Assembly: GCA_021014325.1 (NCBI GenBank)
Contig: CM037472.1
Span: forward strand, 558,001 to 622,000
DNA from: Plazaster borealis
Lineage: Eukaryota > Echinodermata > Asteroidea > Forcipulatida > Labidiasteridae
Direction: 5' to 3'
Length of the DNA: 64,000 nucleotides
This document shows, one piece after another, positions 1-11,980 of this stretch. How positions within the stretch are numbered: position 1 is the stretch's first letter; each line of letters opens with the position of its first letter. The position numbers and the translations under genes were made by a program. The notes beneath the pieces are model-generated. The model saw nothing but the letters and a program-made list of their open reading frames with translations, was not told where the DNA came from and did not search any database.

Positions 1-48
1 ATCTTGTGAGGTCAGCGTAGACACCATAAAACGCATTCTATGAGTTGT

Positions 49-64
49 GGTTCTGAAAAGAACC
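49..64 (-). repeat. Histone-type 3' hairpin look-alike
   Basis: On the minus strand GGTTCTTTTCAGAACC: 6-bp stem, TTTC loop, matching the metazoan histone mRNA stem-loop. The next bases (ACAAC) resemble ACCA. No histone coding sequence is adjacent. Confidence 0.6.
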
Positions 65-301
65 GGTGATAACTGAAATATTGAGTAGTTACCACCAGTT
101 GTTTTTAAAACCACAACAAATCATAGAGAGTTTTATGTATGTGGTGTCTCCACAAACCTCTAAGACTATCATATTATCATTTATGGATTTCAAATAGATT
201 AACTGCAAAGGAGAGCCTTGAATGTGTTCCCTATATTTGATGTGATTATGAGTTAATCCAGATTGAATGAATAAAATAACAATCAAGTATTGACATTTCA
301 G

Positions 302-1206
302 TTTCCAGAAGAAGCCCAAGAAGTACATGTTGGTTCAGTCGGATCCAGGAAGAGCTCAACGAAACAAAGCAATCGGTGAATTCCACTTCAATTTGGATTC
401 TCCTGTACCTTCTAAACTACCAGAGGGAATCAAAAATGTACTCTTAGAGCTGGTAAGATTATTGGACTCAAGTTTGTTGACACTGTTGCCACGGAATTTT
501 GGATTTTATTTTTGTGATTTATTGATCATATGGTCACATAAATTGTTTATTTGTTTTTTGCAAATGGCGACCCCCACCCCTAAAAAAGAAAGAAAAAAAA
601 AAAGGTCACAATAGCACCCTAAAGAGTCCTCTTTCCCATTCTGAAAACTGTGTGGCAATGATATCTTTATTTTTTGTTTTACAACTTTTTTTCTGAGAGA
701 GTGTTAATAAACAATTATTTGATGTAATTTTGATGTGTTTCCTCTTTAGACCAAACCACAGACATTGAAGGAAGCCATCTTGGAGACTCGTATTGACCAT
801 AATGTCATGAACTTCAGTCACCTTCCTAAAGATGTACTACTGAAGGCTAAGGACATCTTAAACCAAATTGAGTAATGACATCTTATTAACTCATACTGTC
901 ACAATCAAATTGTAAATAAGTAAGACACTCAAAACACTTCACAAAGGACCTCTTGCATATGACAGCACAAGCTCACAGCGCCCTCACTCTGGTCAAAGGA
1001 ATACCTATCAATGGCTGAGAGTTGGGCGTGGTGCGACTTTTCACCATCAATAGCATTCCGCACTATGGTAATGCTAAAAATAGAAGCTAAAAACTGCCAT
1101 TCCCTTACAAGAACCAAGTATCAGACTTCTGGACCGAAACATAGACCCCAATTGCCTCACACACCGCTGTACACCCAGCAGGGTGGATATGTGCGCATTA
1201 CAAGTC

Positions 1207-1252
<46 letters not shown>

Positions 1253-4200
1253 AACAAATCAAACAAAAGTTATATTTGACTTTATATAGAGTCAATCCAT
1301 TTTCAATGTGCTTGTTTGATTTATTTTGAATGCATACCAGATTGAGTGAGAGGTTTTTAAATTGTTTTTATTTGGGTACAGGGAGAAGATTCAGAGAGTG
1401 GAGAAAGACAATGTTTCTATTTATCAAGCTGCTCTGGAAGAGGTAAAAATAAATATATAATAGTAAAAGAGGGTCTCCATGGTCAAATTCAGTTTTGTGA
1501 TGCACTCATTTTCCAATAGAAGAGTCCTCATGAAATTGGGGAAACATTACAAGTCTCTAACCTTTCTTTAAAATTGTGTAAAATTTCATTTTATTTGATG
1601 CTCTCTCAGAGCAAAATTTAAAACATGACATCATCGGACAGCAAAAACAAATAGATCTGTATATTGCAAAGAGGAAATTTTACGCTCGTCAGAAGGTCAA
1701 ATTCAATGCTATTTTGGTTGAATATTATCAGGAATGAACTGAAAATTCTTTGTAGAAAAATGTACATACCATCTATTTGAATTGTGACGTCATTGAACGT
1801 TTTTGGATTTTGACAAAAAATGGCACTTGATGGGTATTTGATACCCTTCAAGTGCAATTTTACAGCTGGCATTGTTTTAACGTGAGGTTAGAGACTTGTA
1901 ATTTGTTTCTCATTTTCATCAGGACTCTATACTATGAAGGTAAAGTGCTTCAAACCAATTGTCCAATAACTCAAACTTTTGTAAGTCTTGGTATTGTTAC
2001 ACAAGTAGCTAACTTTGCTGCTAACTTTGCTCCTAACTTTGCTGTCAGTGACACTATAACCAACCCCCATGGGGTTCTGCAAACTGTTCCTTTTTCAATA
2101 ACCATAGTTTCTCCTTTCTTAGATGAATGCGTTGAGCAATGAGTATTTCTACTTAATTCCTCAAGAGGATTTTGCACATGATCGCATGCAGCCACTAACA
2201 GAAATTGATGCATTAAACAAACACAAGAAGAATCTTCAAAACCTTCTGGAACTTGAGATGACAAACAGGATTCTTCTTGGTGCCACGTACAGAAAGGAAG
2301 GTATGTACTACGTGTTCCTTTCTTATAACAGGCATTTATTTGGTGCTTTTAAATATTGTATGAAAGCATCTTACTACTCGAGCATTTCTGAAACCATCTC
2401 GACTCCTTTGGAGTATGCAGCACCAGCAGCCAAATTGGGGCACTTGTTGCGAATCATTCACATCAACAATCTCTACCCTCACAGGTATCCATTTACTCCT
2501 GAGTAACGAGAGGCAATTATAGTTAAGTGCCCTGCCCAAGAGCACAAGTGTCATAACCAGGATTCGAACCCACACCCTAATGACTAAGCCATCAGAGCTT
2601 GAGTTCAATGCTCTTGACCACTTGGCCATGATATGCTATTTTTTAATGATAATGGTATTTTACACTGTTGAAAAATTGCTATGAACATTTGATCTTTTCT
2701 TTGGTTTTCCAAATTGTTTTCATAAACATTTTATGTGAAGGAAAAGAAAATTGTTGAAAATTTTCCTTGGGAAATCTTACTTTAAATTGTATAATAGTAT
2801 CGACTTTTGTCTCACTAGTTTAGTTGTTTAACCTGGTTTAATTGTTTTGTTTTTAAAGGTATCGTACACGTTTGGTAATGACTCAAAATATATATTAGCA
2901 TAAAAACTTACTTGGTAACAAGCAACGGAGAGCTGTTGATAGTATAAAACATTGTAGGAAACGACTCCCTCTGAAGTAACATAGTCTTTGAGAAAGAGGT
3001 AATTTCTCACACAAAAAATAAAAACTTCTTGCAAGAAGTTTTTATTCCTATCTGAAAGCACACAAATTTGTACAACAAGGGTGTTTTTTCTTTCATCATT
3101 TTCTTGCAACTTCGATGACCAATTGAGCCCAAATTTTCACAGGCTTGTTATTTTATGCATATGTTGGGATACACCAAGTGAGAACACTGGTCTTTGACAA
3201 TTACCAAATGTGTTCAGTGCCTTTAAACAGTTAGTAGACTGCTCCTATCTTTCCATGGTTTGCAGTGTTTAGTTCCATTTAAAACCTAGATTAAATTGTT
3301 CTGATTATTTGATTGATTTTCCTAGAGATAAATCCTCTAGACTACATCTATCATGCTCTGGAGTGCAGAGTGAAACTGATGGACAAAGACGATGTGGAGA
3401 CACAACTCATACTTCAAAATATACATAACACATGTGAGTAGTTGGAAATAATAATAATAATAATGCAGCTCTTATATAGCGCTTTATACTCCCGATGGGT
3501 CTCAAAGCGCTCAGTATTTTTCCTACAAGGTAAGTGGAGTTACGTGTTGAAGTATGAGACCTATTCCTTTACATAGCACCATGTAATGGTTTACAAGGTG
3601 CTGTGGCGCAATATGCAGCCAATCAAACCAGGAACACCGGGGCGAACCCCTTCTCTTTGCGATAAGTGCAATGGGTTCTTTTACGTGCATTACACAACAC
3701 ACAGGACCTACGGCTTAACGTCCCATCCGTAGGACGAAGCATGTGGTTAAGTGTCTTGCTTAAGGACACAAGTGTCACGAATGGGATTCGAACCCACACT
3801 CTGCTGATCAGAAACACCAGAGCGTGAGTTCGGTGTTCTTTTCCGCTCGGCCACGACACGCCACAAATGTTACCCATATATGTCCTCATGTATATGGCCT
3901 ATGCCAAATTGAGTCAGTGTTGGTCTCAATGGCAAACCTCTCAAATTTGAGGGACAAGTGTTTTTTAGTAAAAGTACACAGGTGTGATCAAATTAAAGTT
4001 TTATAGATTTAAAATTAGCTAGATCAAACACAGGTTTTCAGGTCATTTTCAGCCGAAAAGCAGCCTATTTCACTTTCATGCTCTTGTATTAAGGCAATTT
4101 TGTTGAAACTGTCATTCATTTTCAATTTGAAAACCTTTGCTTGATAATTATCCATAATGTTGATATTGTTACACCCCTATGCTCCGGCACCCTAAAGTAT

Positions 4201-7200
4201 TTTCCTGACCCAAACCCTAACCCTAGTGTGTGAATTACAAGGGGTTATCAGTACATAGGGTTGTCGGAACATAGAACTGTCAGAACATAGAGTAGTCACT
4301 GTTCATTTGACATCAACCACTCCCTGTAGGTGTGTACAACCCACCTAAGATTGAAGCAATCTTCAGGCTGTCTCGTCAAGGTGAAGATGAGAGACTAGAG
4401 TCTTGCAACATGATGAATCATAAACTCTTATGGCATGGTAGTAGCACAATAAACCTTCTGAGTATCCTGAAGCAAGGGCTGCTCATTTCACCAAGAGAGG
4501 TTGCGCTCACTGGCAGCAGATTTGGAAAGGTAATTCCATCATACATAACATGTTTTATATACCGCCATTTCATCAAGATCACAGCGGTTTGTGATGATAC
4601 ACAGCAAAAAACATGGCATAACAATGATACATAATTGCAAAATATGGAAACAAATAAACAATCATTGTGGGAATAGGTGTGACTTCAGATGCTTCTTGAA
4701 AATATGAAGCAGAGCGCAGAGATGGAGGGAGACTATTGCAAAGTTTAGGGGCGACAAAAGAGAAGGTTTTCTTAGCAGCTGATGCAAGAGATAAGTGATG
4801 AATTTTGTGTTCGACAAGCCGGGTAGTGTCTTTTGATGACCCTAGCCAACTCTTCCTGGGGTATACAAAACCAAACACGATTTTAAATATGCTGGGCTCA
4901 GATCATTATTTAAGCATTTGTAGACGACGCACAACATTTTGTATTGGATTCACTCCTTGATAGGCAGCCAGTGGAGTTGCTTTAGGAATGATGTGGCATG
5001 ATCATATTTGTTGGCGCAGTGAATCAGGATTTATAGAATGGTTGAATAAGAAACTTGCTCTGTCAAGTTAGGTCCAACATCGGTGGAACAATGTTATGTC
5101 TTTTTTAGTTTCACCCTAATATATTCAAGGCGCTCTTTCTTTGTTTGATTATGTTTTCTTGAGAATTTCACTGTTTTCATTTTGCTTGTATAAAAAAATT
5201 AATTTAACATTATTAGCATACATATAATTATAGAAATGTACTTTTTGTCTTTTATGATATATTAATGTTGTATAATGCTTTGTTTTCCTTCTGTTTTGCT
5301 GTTGTTCTTTTTTAAATTTCTTTTTAGAAATTTAAAGGGGGACATTACCTTCAAATCTTTTAAAATGTTGCTGTTTGGAATTGCTCCTTATCCTTTTCAA
5401 GAGTTGTATATGCACAAAAAGACCATACCCCTTTAAGTTCCACTTTTGAGATTTTGCCTCCAGTATAAAACTTTTCTTCAGATAATTAGGCCTACATTAT
5501 GTGCATGAAGTAGTAATTAATATTACATTGATATGAATTGAATTTAATACTGGGCCCAATTTCATAGAGCTGCTTAAGCAGAAAATATCGCTTGAAATTT
5601 TCTGCTAAGCAAAAAATAAGAAGGGTAACAGTCACAAATTGTACATGTGACATGCTATTTTGGCTGGTATTCTTATTCTGGTAAGCATAATTGTGTTGTT
5701 CTCAGCTACTTTTGTGCTTAAGCAGCTCTATGAAATTTGGCCTGTGTTTTGGGGAAGTACATTTGCTTTGGCATTGCATGTATTTCTTCATTAATGGTTA
5801 ATAATTTTAACAGTCAGTGGTAGTAAAGGCAAGTTAACCAGATGATCCTAATATTTTTGGATTGTTCAGTTGTTATTTCTTTTTAGTTGATAAGAACGGT
5901 CAGATTTGATACATTTTGATTGAAGTGTTTCTTCATAATGTTCCATTCCTACAGGGTCTGTACACATCAGACACTTTTACGAAGAGTGACGCTTACTGTA
6001 AAAAAGACTACCAGCCCTCTTCAGAGAAAAGTCACTTTTTGCTTCTGTGTCAGGTAATTATACAAAGGTTACCATAGCAACATATTTAGACCTTATCAAA
6101 TGGTTTTATGTTTGTTGAGAAAGATTATGCAAAGGAAGGATTCTGTGCAAAAGACAAAACAAGAAGCCAGTAACTTTGACAATCAGGCTAGCAGTTTGTC
6201 AGCAGAAATTATTGCTTAGCAAGTAGTCGTGCTAAGCAAAAGCTGAGTGGAGCACCAGTTGCAACAATGTAAAATTCATGGAGTTTCGGCTGGAAACCTG
6301 TTTCTGCTAAGCAAGATTTTTCTGTGCTGAGCAAGTTTTTTGTGCTTACAGGCTTTATGAAATTGGGTCTTGTGGTGAGCTGATATCCTCTTTATTTAAA
6401 TTAAATACTTCCCTAAAAAACTACAAAACACTGTACAAAACTTGTTGTGCTTGGTCATTATTATACTTTTTTCACATGTTTGTGTTTTACTCTAGGGTCC
6501 GCTTTTCACAACAATCTTTATTATTCATCCATTCATTTCCCGTGGTGTCCTCTTCAAATTGTACACCGCTGGAATTACTTCACAGCTCGTCTTTCAACTA
6601 GTTAAACAGAGACATTTTGTATTTGTTGATTTATTTTAGGTTGCGCTTGGAGAGTTGGGGCCATTTAGTTATCGGGACAGGGATACTAATGACTTCGATA
6701 GTTTGTTTGCCAACGGTAGGACATACACCAATGAGAGGAGAGAACTGTTACTTCCATCAGGTGAGTTGTCATGTATAGATTGTAGAACTCTTGTGCGTAT
6801 TTGGTCATTTGGATCGGGCTGAAAATCCATGTATCCGTCATGTGATGTGCGTAATGCGTAGTGCTGAAAACTGATAATACACGCCAAGCAATGCGCATAG
6901 CTCCATGTATCTGTATGACGTACTGCGTCATTTTGTAAAAATGATGTCAGCAGTAGTTGCGTGTGATGTTGGTGTGTCAATATGTAGTCTGTATATTCAT
7001 TGTAATTAGTTGTTGGACTGAGGGTTACCATAGCAATAAACTATCAACTGTAATGGGTCACATTCAAATCAATTCAATCCAATTTATTTGTTCATCATGT
7101 GAAAAACACATGAAATTTGTTATCCATTGTACAGCATTTCAAAAAGATTACATAAAACGTACACCAAGTACATCACAATTAGACAATTATGTACACAATG

Positions 7201-7767
7201 AAAACGTCTTAATTCTCATTTGTAATCATTGCTAGTGTTTGTGTAAATGGAGATCTCTACTTGACTAGCCTTGCTTTCTAGGGACCCTCTTCCACATCCA
7301 CATAAATCTGTTATGGTTGAATATTATCAAATGTTTCCTTTTTGTTCTTTAATCTTCATTTATGATGTGGAAAATGAAGTGAACTAAACTAAAATGTCAG
7401 TAAAAGTGCTTTGAAACCTTCATAAGAAGTCTGATATAAATATAATGAATGTTGTTATTGTATGTTTATTGAAGGTTAATTCTTGAATGTTACTTCAAAA
7501 CCTGGAAGGCTTGTAAGCCTCTACTAAACGTTTATTTTGAATATCTACTTCCTCTTTTTTTATTTCTTATTTACTTATTTTTTCTAAAAGAAAGTAGACA
7601 TTAAGTTAATTTGTTTTTTATTATTTTCTTCAGGTGTGTCGTTAAACATTGGGAAACTGATCAAGCCACATCGTTACCGTCAATCCAACAGTGACTATAA
7701 TGAGTATGTGGTCAAAACTGAGGAACAAGTTTGCCTACGTTACCTGATACAATGCAGTAGTCAGTAG
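302..7767 (+). CDS. PARP1/2/3-type ADP-ribosyltransferase, 3' nine exons (5' partial)
   Basis: Transfers ADP-ribose from NAD+ to protein in the nucleus, typically at DNA breaks. Exons: 302-452, 750-871, 1382-1442, 2123-2300, 3326-3433, 4330-4529, 5955-6053, 6640-6760, 7634-7767. All junctions are GT-AG and phases agree, giving about 391 residues. The order is the end of a WGR domain (FQKKPKKYMLVQ, like FTKYPKKFYPLE in PARP1), then the helical regulatory domain (SKLPEGIKNVL, then SHLPKDVLLKAKDILNQIE), then the catalytic domain. The catalytic H-Y-E triad is intact: His in LLWHGSS (exon 6), Tyr in GLYTSD (exon 7) and Glu in NEYVV (exon 9). This Glu suits chain elongation, but PARP3 keeps it and is mainly a mono-transferase. 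The protein ends QCSSQ soon after the conserved QVCLRYLI strand. Zinc-finger/BRCT or other N-terminal exons must lie upstream, so PARP1, 2 and 3 cannot be told apart. Introns 3 and 5 hold MITEs and SINEs. Confidence 0.93.
1207..1251. repeat. (TTA)n microsatellite
   Basis: About 15 uninterrupted TTA units in PARP intron 2, at the end of an unclassified segment (about 940-1205). They may be the tail of a minus-strand SINE. Confidence 0.9.
1485..1935. mobile_element. Foldback MITE copy (same family as 20286-20872)
   Basis: Starts with the same terminal sequence as the complete copy at 20.3 kb (TTTTGTGATGCACTCATTTT) and ends with its inverted partner (TCAGGACTCTATACTATG), here truncated. It lies in PARP intron 3. 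Its interior is diverged from the 20.3-kb copy. Confidence 0.7.
2395..2640 (-). mobile_element. tRNA-derived SINE, minus strand
   Basis: The minus strand shows a tRNA-like head: A-box-like TGGCCAAGTGGTCAAGAG and B box GGTTCGAATCC. A conserved body follows (CACTTGTGCTCTTGGGCAGG). The body from 2395 to about 2510 matches the copy at 45,083-45,295. Confidence 0.75.
2857..3228. mobile_element. MITE family A with TTAA target
   Basis: About 370 bp with inverted ends: TACACGTTTGGTAAT at the left, ATTACCAAATGTGTTCAGTG at the right. It is flanked by TTAAAGG and CCTTTAA, which gives TTAA at each end. Near-identical copies occur at 22,706-23,080 and 59,346-59,714. Confidence 0.85.
3445..3870 (-). mobile_element. 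Full-length tRNA-derived SINE, minus strand
   Basis: Read on the minus strand: a tRNA-like head with A box (TGGCCGAGCGG) and B box (GGTTCGAATCCC), a conserved body (CCTGGTTTGATTGGCTGCAT), a tail GCGCTATATAAGAGC and (ATT)n. The tail resembles the 3' ends of CR1/L2-clade LINEs, which usually mobilise such SINEs. It is in PARP intron 5. Confidence 0.85.
4600..5010 (-). mobile_element. LINE ORF2 C-terminal relic (CR1/L2-like)
   Basis: The minus strand, in broken frames, encodes LHWLPIKE, then YKMLCVVYKCLNNDLSPAYL and KKTFSFVAPKLCNSLPPSLR. This is the typical C-terminal end of a non-LTR reverse transcriptase. Internal stops mark it as dead. It lies in PARP intron 6. Confidence 0.8.
5331..5437. 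mobile_element. Short TTAA-flanked MITE (family C)
   Basis: Begins TTTAAAGGGGGACATTACC and ends CATACCCCTTTAA. The interior (CCTTCAAATC, ATGTTGCTG, CTCCTTATTC) also occurs in the element at the right edge of the window (63,892-64,000). Confidence 0.6.
5552..5743. mobile_element. MITE with CAATTTCATAGAGCTGCTTA inverted ends
   Basis: The left end is CAATTTCATAGAGCTGCTTA and the right end is its inverse (AAGCAGCTCTATGAAATTTG). It is about 190 bp, in PARP intron 6. Diverged relatives are at 6,200-6,365, 24,925-24,998 and 61,612-62,187. Confidence 0.75.
7056..7225 (-). mobile_element. Possible LINE/SINE 3' tail, minus strand
   Basis: The minus strand ends in AATAAATTGGATTGAATTGA, a short AATTG-repeat tail typical of some LINE 3' ends. 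It is in PARP intron 8 and there is no coding support. Confidence 0.4.
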
Positions 7768-7805
7768 AGCTTGATCGAAATCATTACTGTACATGCCGAT
7801 CTTAA

Positions 7806-8012
7806 AGAGATGGGTTTGCCCTGGTGTTCCTGGTTTGATTGGCTGCATATTGTGCCACAGCACCTTGTAAACCATTACATGGTGCTATGTGAAGGAATAA
7901 GTCTCATACTTCAAAACGTAGCTCCACATACCTTGCAGGAAAAGAAATACTGAGTGCTTTGAGATGCCCATCGTGTGATAAAGCGCTATATAAGAACTCA
8001 GTGTTATCTTCT
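7806..8012 (+). mobile_element. 5'-truncated SINE, plus strand
   Basis: Matches the body and tail of the 3.4-kb SINE (CCTGGTTTGATTGGCTGCAT, GCGCTATATAAGAACTC). It starts 39 bases after the PARP stop codon, so it may form part of the PARP 3' UTR. Confidence 0.8.
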
Positions 8013-8274
8013 GATTTGTAGCGTTTCTTCAAGTATTCTTCTAACAGAACTAGGTGTCACGTGAGTTTTCAACGCTCCAAACACAAGCTTAAAATTATAC
8101 AAGTTTACATACCGTTAATGATTCAAAGACCTTTATATTCACTTCAACTGATGCCTTGTTTATTACAGTGTATGAAACTGTGTCTATTTGTGAACAAACT
8201 CAGATATTTGGTAGTTTTAATGTTTTCTGGAGGCTGGAAACTACAACAGGCAACCTCTTTTGCACCAGTAATAT

Positions 8275-8350
8275 AGCGTGTCGTGGTCGAGTGGTCTAGT
8301 GTACAGACTCAAGTTCTGGTGGTTAAGTCATCAGTGTGAGGTTCCAATAT
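8275..8350 (+). mobile_element. tRNA-like SINE head, fragment
   Basis: CGTGTCGTGGTCGAGTGG then GTCTAGTGTACAG resembles the A-box region of the local SINE heads. The B-box region (GAGGTTCCAATAT) has decayed. Confidence 0.55.
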
Positions 8351-11029
8351 TTCTGTTGTCTGTAATGAGATACTTCAAAGGACTTCTATGTGAATGAGGT
8401 TGAAAGATTTTATAGAAATTGTGATGAAAGGAAATTTTTTAATGTTTTTGAAATGCAATGAATTCTTATTCACTGAAATAATGAAAAACCCTTATCTTAA
8501 TGAATATATTTTATATTTGGAATAGAAACAAATCATAGAATGATTGGTAGATTGATACATAATAATTATATGTGTATATTATATCTTACTAAATAATGAA
8601 AATTTACAACAACAAAAGAAAATGGCCTTGACAGTTGGTTCAGAAATTAAAAAACCAATTACGGTAACCATGTAATATTTTGATGTGTAAAAGGAGGGAT
8701 TGCAAACTACTGTGATGACCTTAACAAAGCTTAACTCAGAATCATGACAATATATTCATTCTGTTTTAATTTATGCACATAATTTAAAATAATTTAAAAT
8801 CATAAGTAGTTGTACAGGTAAGTAGATGTATTTTTATTGTAGTTGTAGATGCAAATTTGCAATCCAATTGTAAAGATAAGTTTTGAGGTTTTAGAATTGA
8901 ATCATTTGTGATGATGTACCGATTTTCTGCTTTTATTTCTTTTATGGGTGTCTAGTGTTGTACGGACAAGGTAAACGTAGTGGTTTAGAGATGATATGAA
9001 ACAATAAGGAAATATTGGAAGGAGAAAAAAGAAGAAATTTGTTAGCATATATTTATCTGTATTCCTAGGGGGTAGGTGATTTGTTTTGGAACATTTACAT
9101 CTTTACACCGTTAAAATTGAACACTAGAAGATTAGATAGGTGAAAGAGGGATCGTCTCTTTCTTCCCAAGAGTGTAAATCCACAACTTTTAAGAAGATTT
9201 CAATCAAATGGAGATCGGTGACAAATCCTGTCAAATAACATATGACCAACTCACAGTTGACCAACTCACAGTAGCAAAAAATAAAAAAGCTTTATATCAA
9301 ACTTTTGAAGTGTAAATCCTTGCTTGAAGAATCAATCATGAACTAAAAACTCATCATGTATTTAAGTGAATCAAGATGTTGAATTCTCTTAACATTTACT
9401 CCTTATGTGGACATCTTCCCCTCCCACATACACCCTTTGGGATTGATGACATTTTAAAAACCCACTGCTATTATCTAGTTGATATATATTATATAACTAG
9501 TTGCTAATTAATTGCTGTATATTGCCAACTATAATGATTTTTTGTTTTAATATGAAATTTGTTATTGCAAACACAACTCAAGTCATTAATTTCTTCAAGT
9601 ATTTTAATCAACATGTCAACAATACTTTATATATCCATGTTACTCTACATCTTATATTTAGATTAAGAAATATCCAATCCTCATTGTTAAGGCTTTAGAG
9701 ACATACATTTTTTTTAGAGTTGTAACCACCAAGGCATGTCTCTAATTTTGATGGGTTTTTCACATAAATTTTGCTTTGTTGTAGACGTTAGGTTATTGAT
9801 AGTACATGTATGTAAACTTGAGAAACACAAGAAATATTGTAAATTGAGGACCTTAGCTTTGAACATTTTTGGTTGAATGAATCTTGCGGCGGTTTGAGGC
9901 CATTTAGGTACAAGCTACTTGTAGTTGTAGCCATTATGGTCTCCACAAGTCTGCATTTTAATTGTAAACTTAGTTGATTTTAATAGATTTACATGGCAAG
10001 AAGATTTGACTTAATTTCAGTAAAAAGTTCAGAATTGCTTATTTTGAGAAGTTTGGGATTTTTTACCTGAAGCCTTGCCTTAAATTTTCAATAATTTTAA
10101 TATAAAAGTAAGCAGGTAGTTTAAACCTTTAGAGACCATTCATTTCTGTATAATCATCACAATACACCAAAACATGGCTACTATTGTTGATTTTTGTACT
10201 GCATTTTTTTCAGGAAAATTTTCTTAAAACCCCCCAATATGAAACAGAAATTCTGCTTTCTTTTACAAATGTAAATAGTACGTCAACATGGCAAACATTT
10301 GTAAATGTCAATTCTGGACATAACTTTTACTATGACCTCTTCCTGTGAATGGAAGTAGGTCAATCTTGCAGCCGGTTGCGGCCTCATTGGACATTGGTAC
10401 AAGCCACTTGTGGCTGTTATGGTCTCTAAAGGGTTAGTAAAATAGAGGATTTAAAAAACACTTGTTTATGTTTAGTGTTCAGTGACTTAAAAATTGTATG
10501 TTAACCTTAAATTGGACTAACATAAACGTACAGTCCAAACATGAATGTCTTTATGATATACATAGAAATTGATCATATCAAAAGTCCTGATATACGAAAC
10601 AACTTATGAAAATTTTTAATTAAAAGTTACCCTTACAGGGCTTAGAATCTGTTACAAGTCAGCCTTCAAGAAATTCAAAACTGTAACTTTTAGGTGCATT
10701 GATTTTGCTGTTTAAAATGTAATACAATTTGGTTGAGACAAAAAGTCACAATTGTACAACTCTGAAAAATAATACATTTAATATTTTCTATTGGCATTAA
10801 ATAAAAGTATAACAGTTAATTTGATTTAGGTAATGCTCATATACATGACAGAAAATAAAATACTATCGTTCAGTGTAAATTTGAGTATAAAATTAATACA
10901 AACCTAAAAACTGAAGTCTACTTTAGAGTTTGCCTTTAATTTTTTCAGTGGTGAGTCAGTGGGACAGTTAGTTTGTTGTTTCATTAGTCCTCCAACTTCT
11001 CCACTGATCCATGTCTGAGGATTTCTTTC
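8351..11029. other. Intergenic stretch between convergent genes
   Basis: AT-rich DNA between the PARP 3' end and the tail of the minus-strand gene. Apart from a short MITE at 10,128-10,437 and a related copy near 9,690-9,950, I see no gene, RNA or long repeat. Confidence 0.5.
10128..10437. mobile_element. Short MITE with CCTTTAGAGACCAT inverted ends
   Basis: The left end CCTTTAGAGACCAT and right end ATGGTCTCTAAAGGG are inverted partners. The right part (TACAAGCCACTTGTGGC) is also found at 9,900-9,950 (TACAAGCTACTTGTAG), marking a second, diverged copy. Confidence 0.6.
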
Positions 11030-11185
11030 TACATCATGACTCTGGTTCACATATCTACCGGTGTTTCTGGTTCACATATCAAGCACCCTTGTTTACAGGT
11101 TTCCTCAGGCTTGCGAGCTACAGTGATTATATTCACTTATGAGGCAACGTTGGTTTCATTACCAGAAATATGTAATAATATAATA
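11030..11185 (+). mobile_element. SINE 3' fragment, plus strand
   Basis: CACCCTTGTTTACAGGTTTC through TTGGTTTCATTACCAGAA and an AATAAT tail match the 3' half of the SINE at 12,597-12,945. Confidence 0.65.
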
Positions 11186-11675
11186 AAAATAATAATTTTA
11201 AACCATGTGAATTATATGTGAAGGCAGTGGTTTACAAATGTACAAAGCTTTTGGAATAAATGAACTTGGTAGACGGACTTCTTGAACATAGTTTTGACTG
11301 GTCCTCAGAAGTTTGAAGTGGCCATCACTCATTTGTAATGAACGTTTACCACATCACTCAATGATTGACATCTATTATGGATCGTACAATGCACCATACA
11401 TGATCAATACATAAAATCATGTGGAAGTTTGCTTATAAAGTACTTGAGTTGTTCACAGAGTTTGTTCTTTACATTGCAGTGATACATTTTAGATTAGTAC
11501 GTTAACATTTCATTCAAATTTATGAAATGTTGGAAGAACAAATTCAAGATACTTTTTAAAGAGTATGATTGACACATATCTATCAAAATTTGAAGCTGTG
11601 AACACAAGCTCAAACACATTATGATTATTGTTACTCATCAATATCCATAGCTTGCTGGTGTTACATAATGTATGG

Positions 11676-11681
11676 TTTATT
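11676..11681 (-). promoter_or_regulatory. Candidate poly(A) signal for the minus-strand gene
   Basis: AATAAA on the minus strand, about 205 bases past the stop codon at 11884. It is the first canonical hexamer I see downstream. The 3' UTR would include the duplicated 88-bp units. Confidence 0.4.
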
Positions 11682-11714
11682 GTACATTTACATCACACTG
11701 AAGACTTTCCCCAA

Positions 11715-11980
11715 GGACCGACTTTTTATCAGCACGGCCCGCTCCAACATCAGTGCCTCATCTTGTCTTACATTTACATCACCATCATCTTAAACTAACC
11801 CCCTAGCACCGACTCTTCATCAGCATGGAGCTCTGACACCAGTGCCTCATCTTGTCTTACTTTTACATCACCATCATCTTAAACTAACCCCCTAGCACCG
11901 ACTCTTCATCAGCATGGAGCTCTGACACCAGTGCCTCATCTTCCTCATCTTGTCTTACATCATTATCATCTTTATCATTC
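11715..11980. repeat. 88-bp tandem duplication across the 3' end of a coding sequence
   Basis: Three copies (about 11,715-11,802, 11,803-11,890 and 11,891-11,978), the first more diverged. The unit carries CTAGCACCGACTCTTCATCA and GTGCCTCATCTTGTCTTAC. The right-hand copy encodes the acidic tail and ends in the stop of the minus-strand gene; the others lie in its 3' UTR. 88 is not a multiple of 3. Confidence 0.85.

Noticed and set aside
327..614. A 95-codon frame starting at ATG 327
   Set aside because: Only 302-452 is coding; a GTAAGA donor follows at 453 and the rest is PARP intron 1.
1074..1295. Poly-Asn frame
   Set aside because: It is the translation of the (TTA)n microsatellite.
4145..4275. 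Telomere-like CCCTAACCCTA near 4,215
   Set aside because: Only about two units, so not significant.
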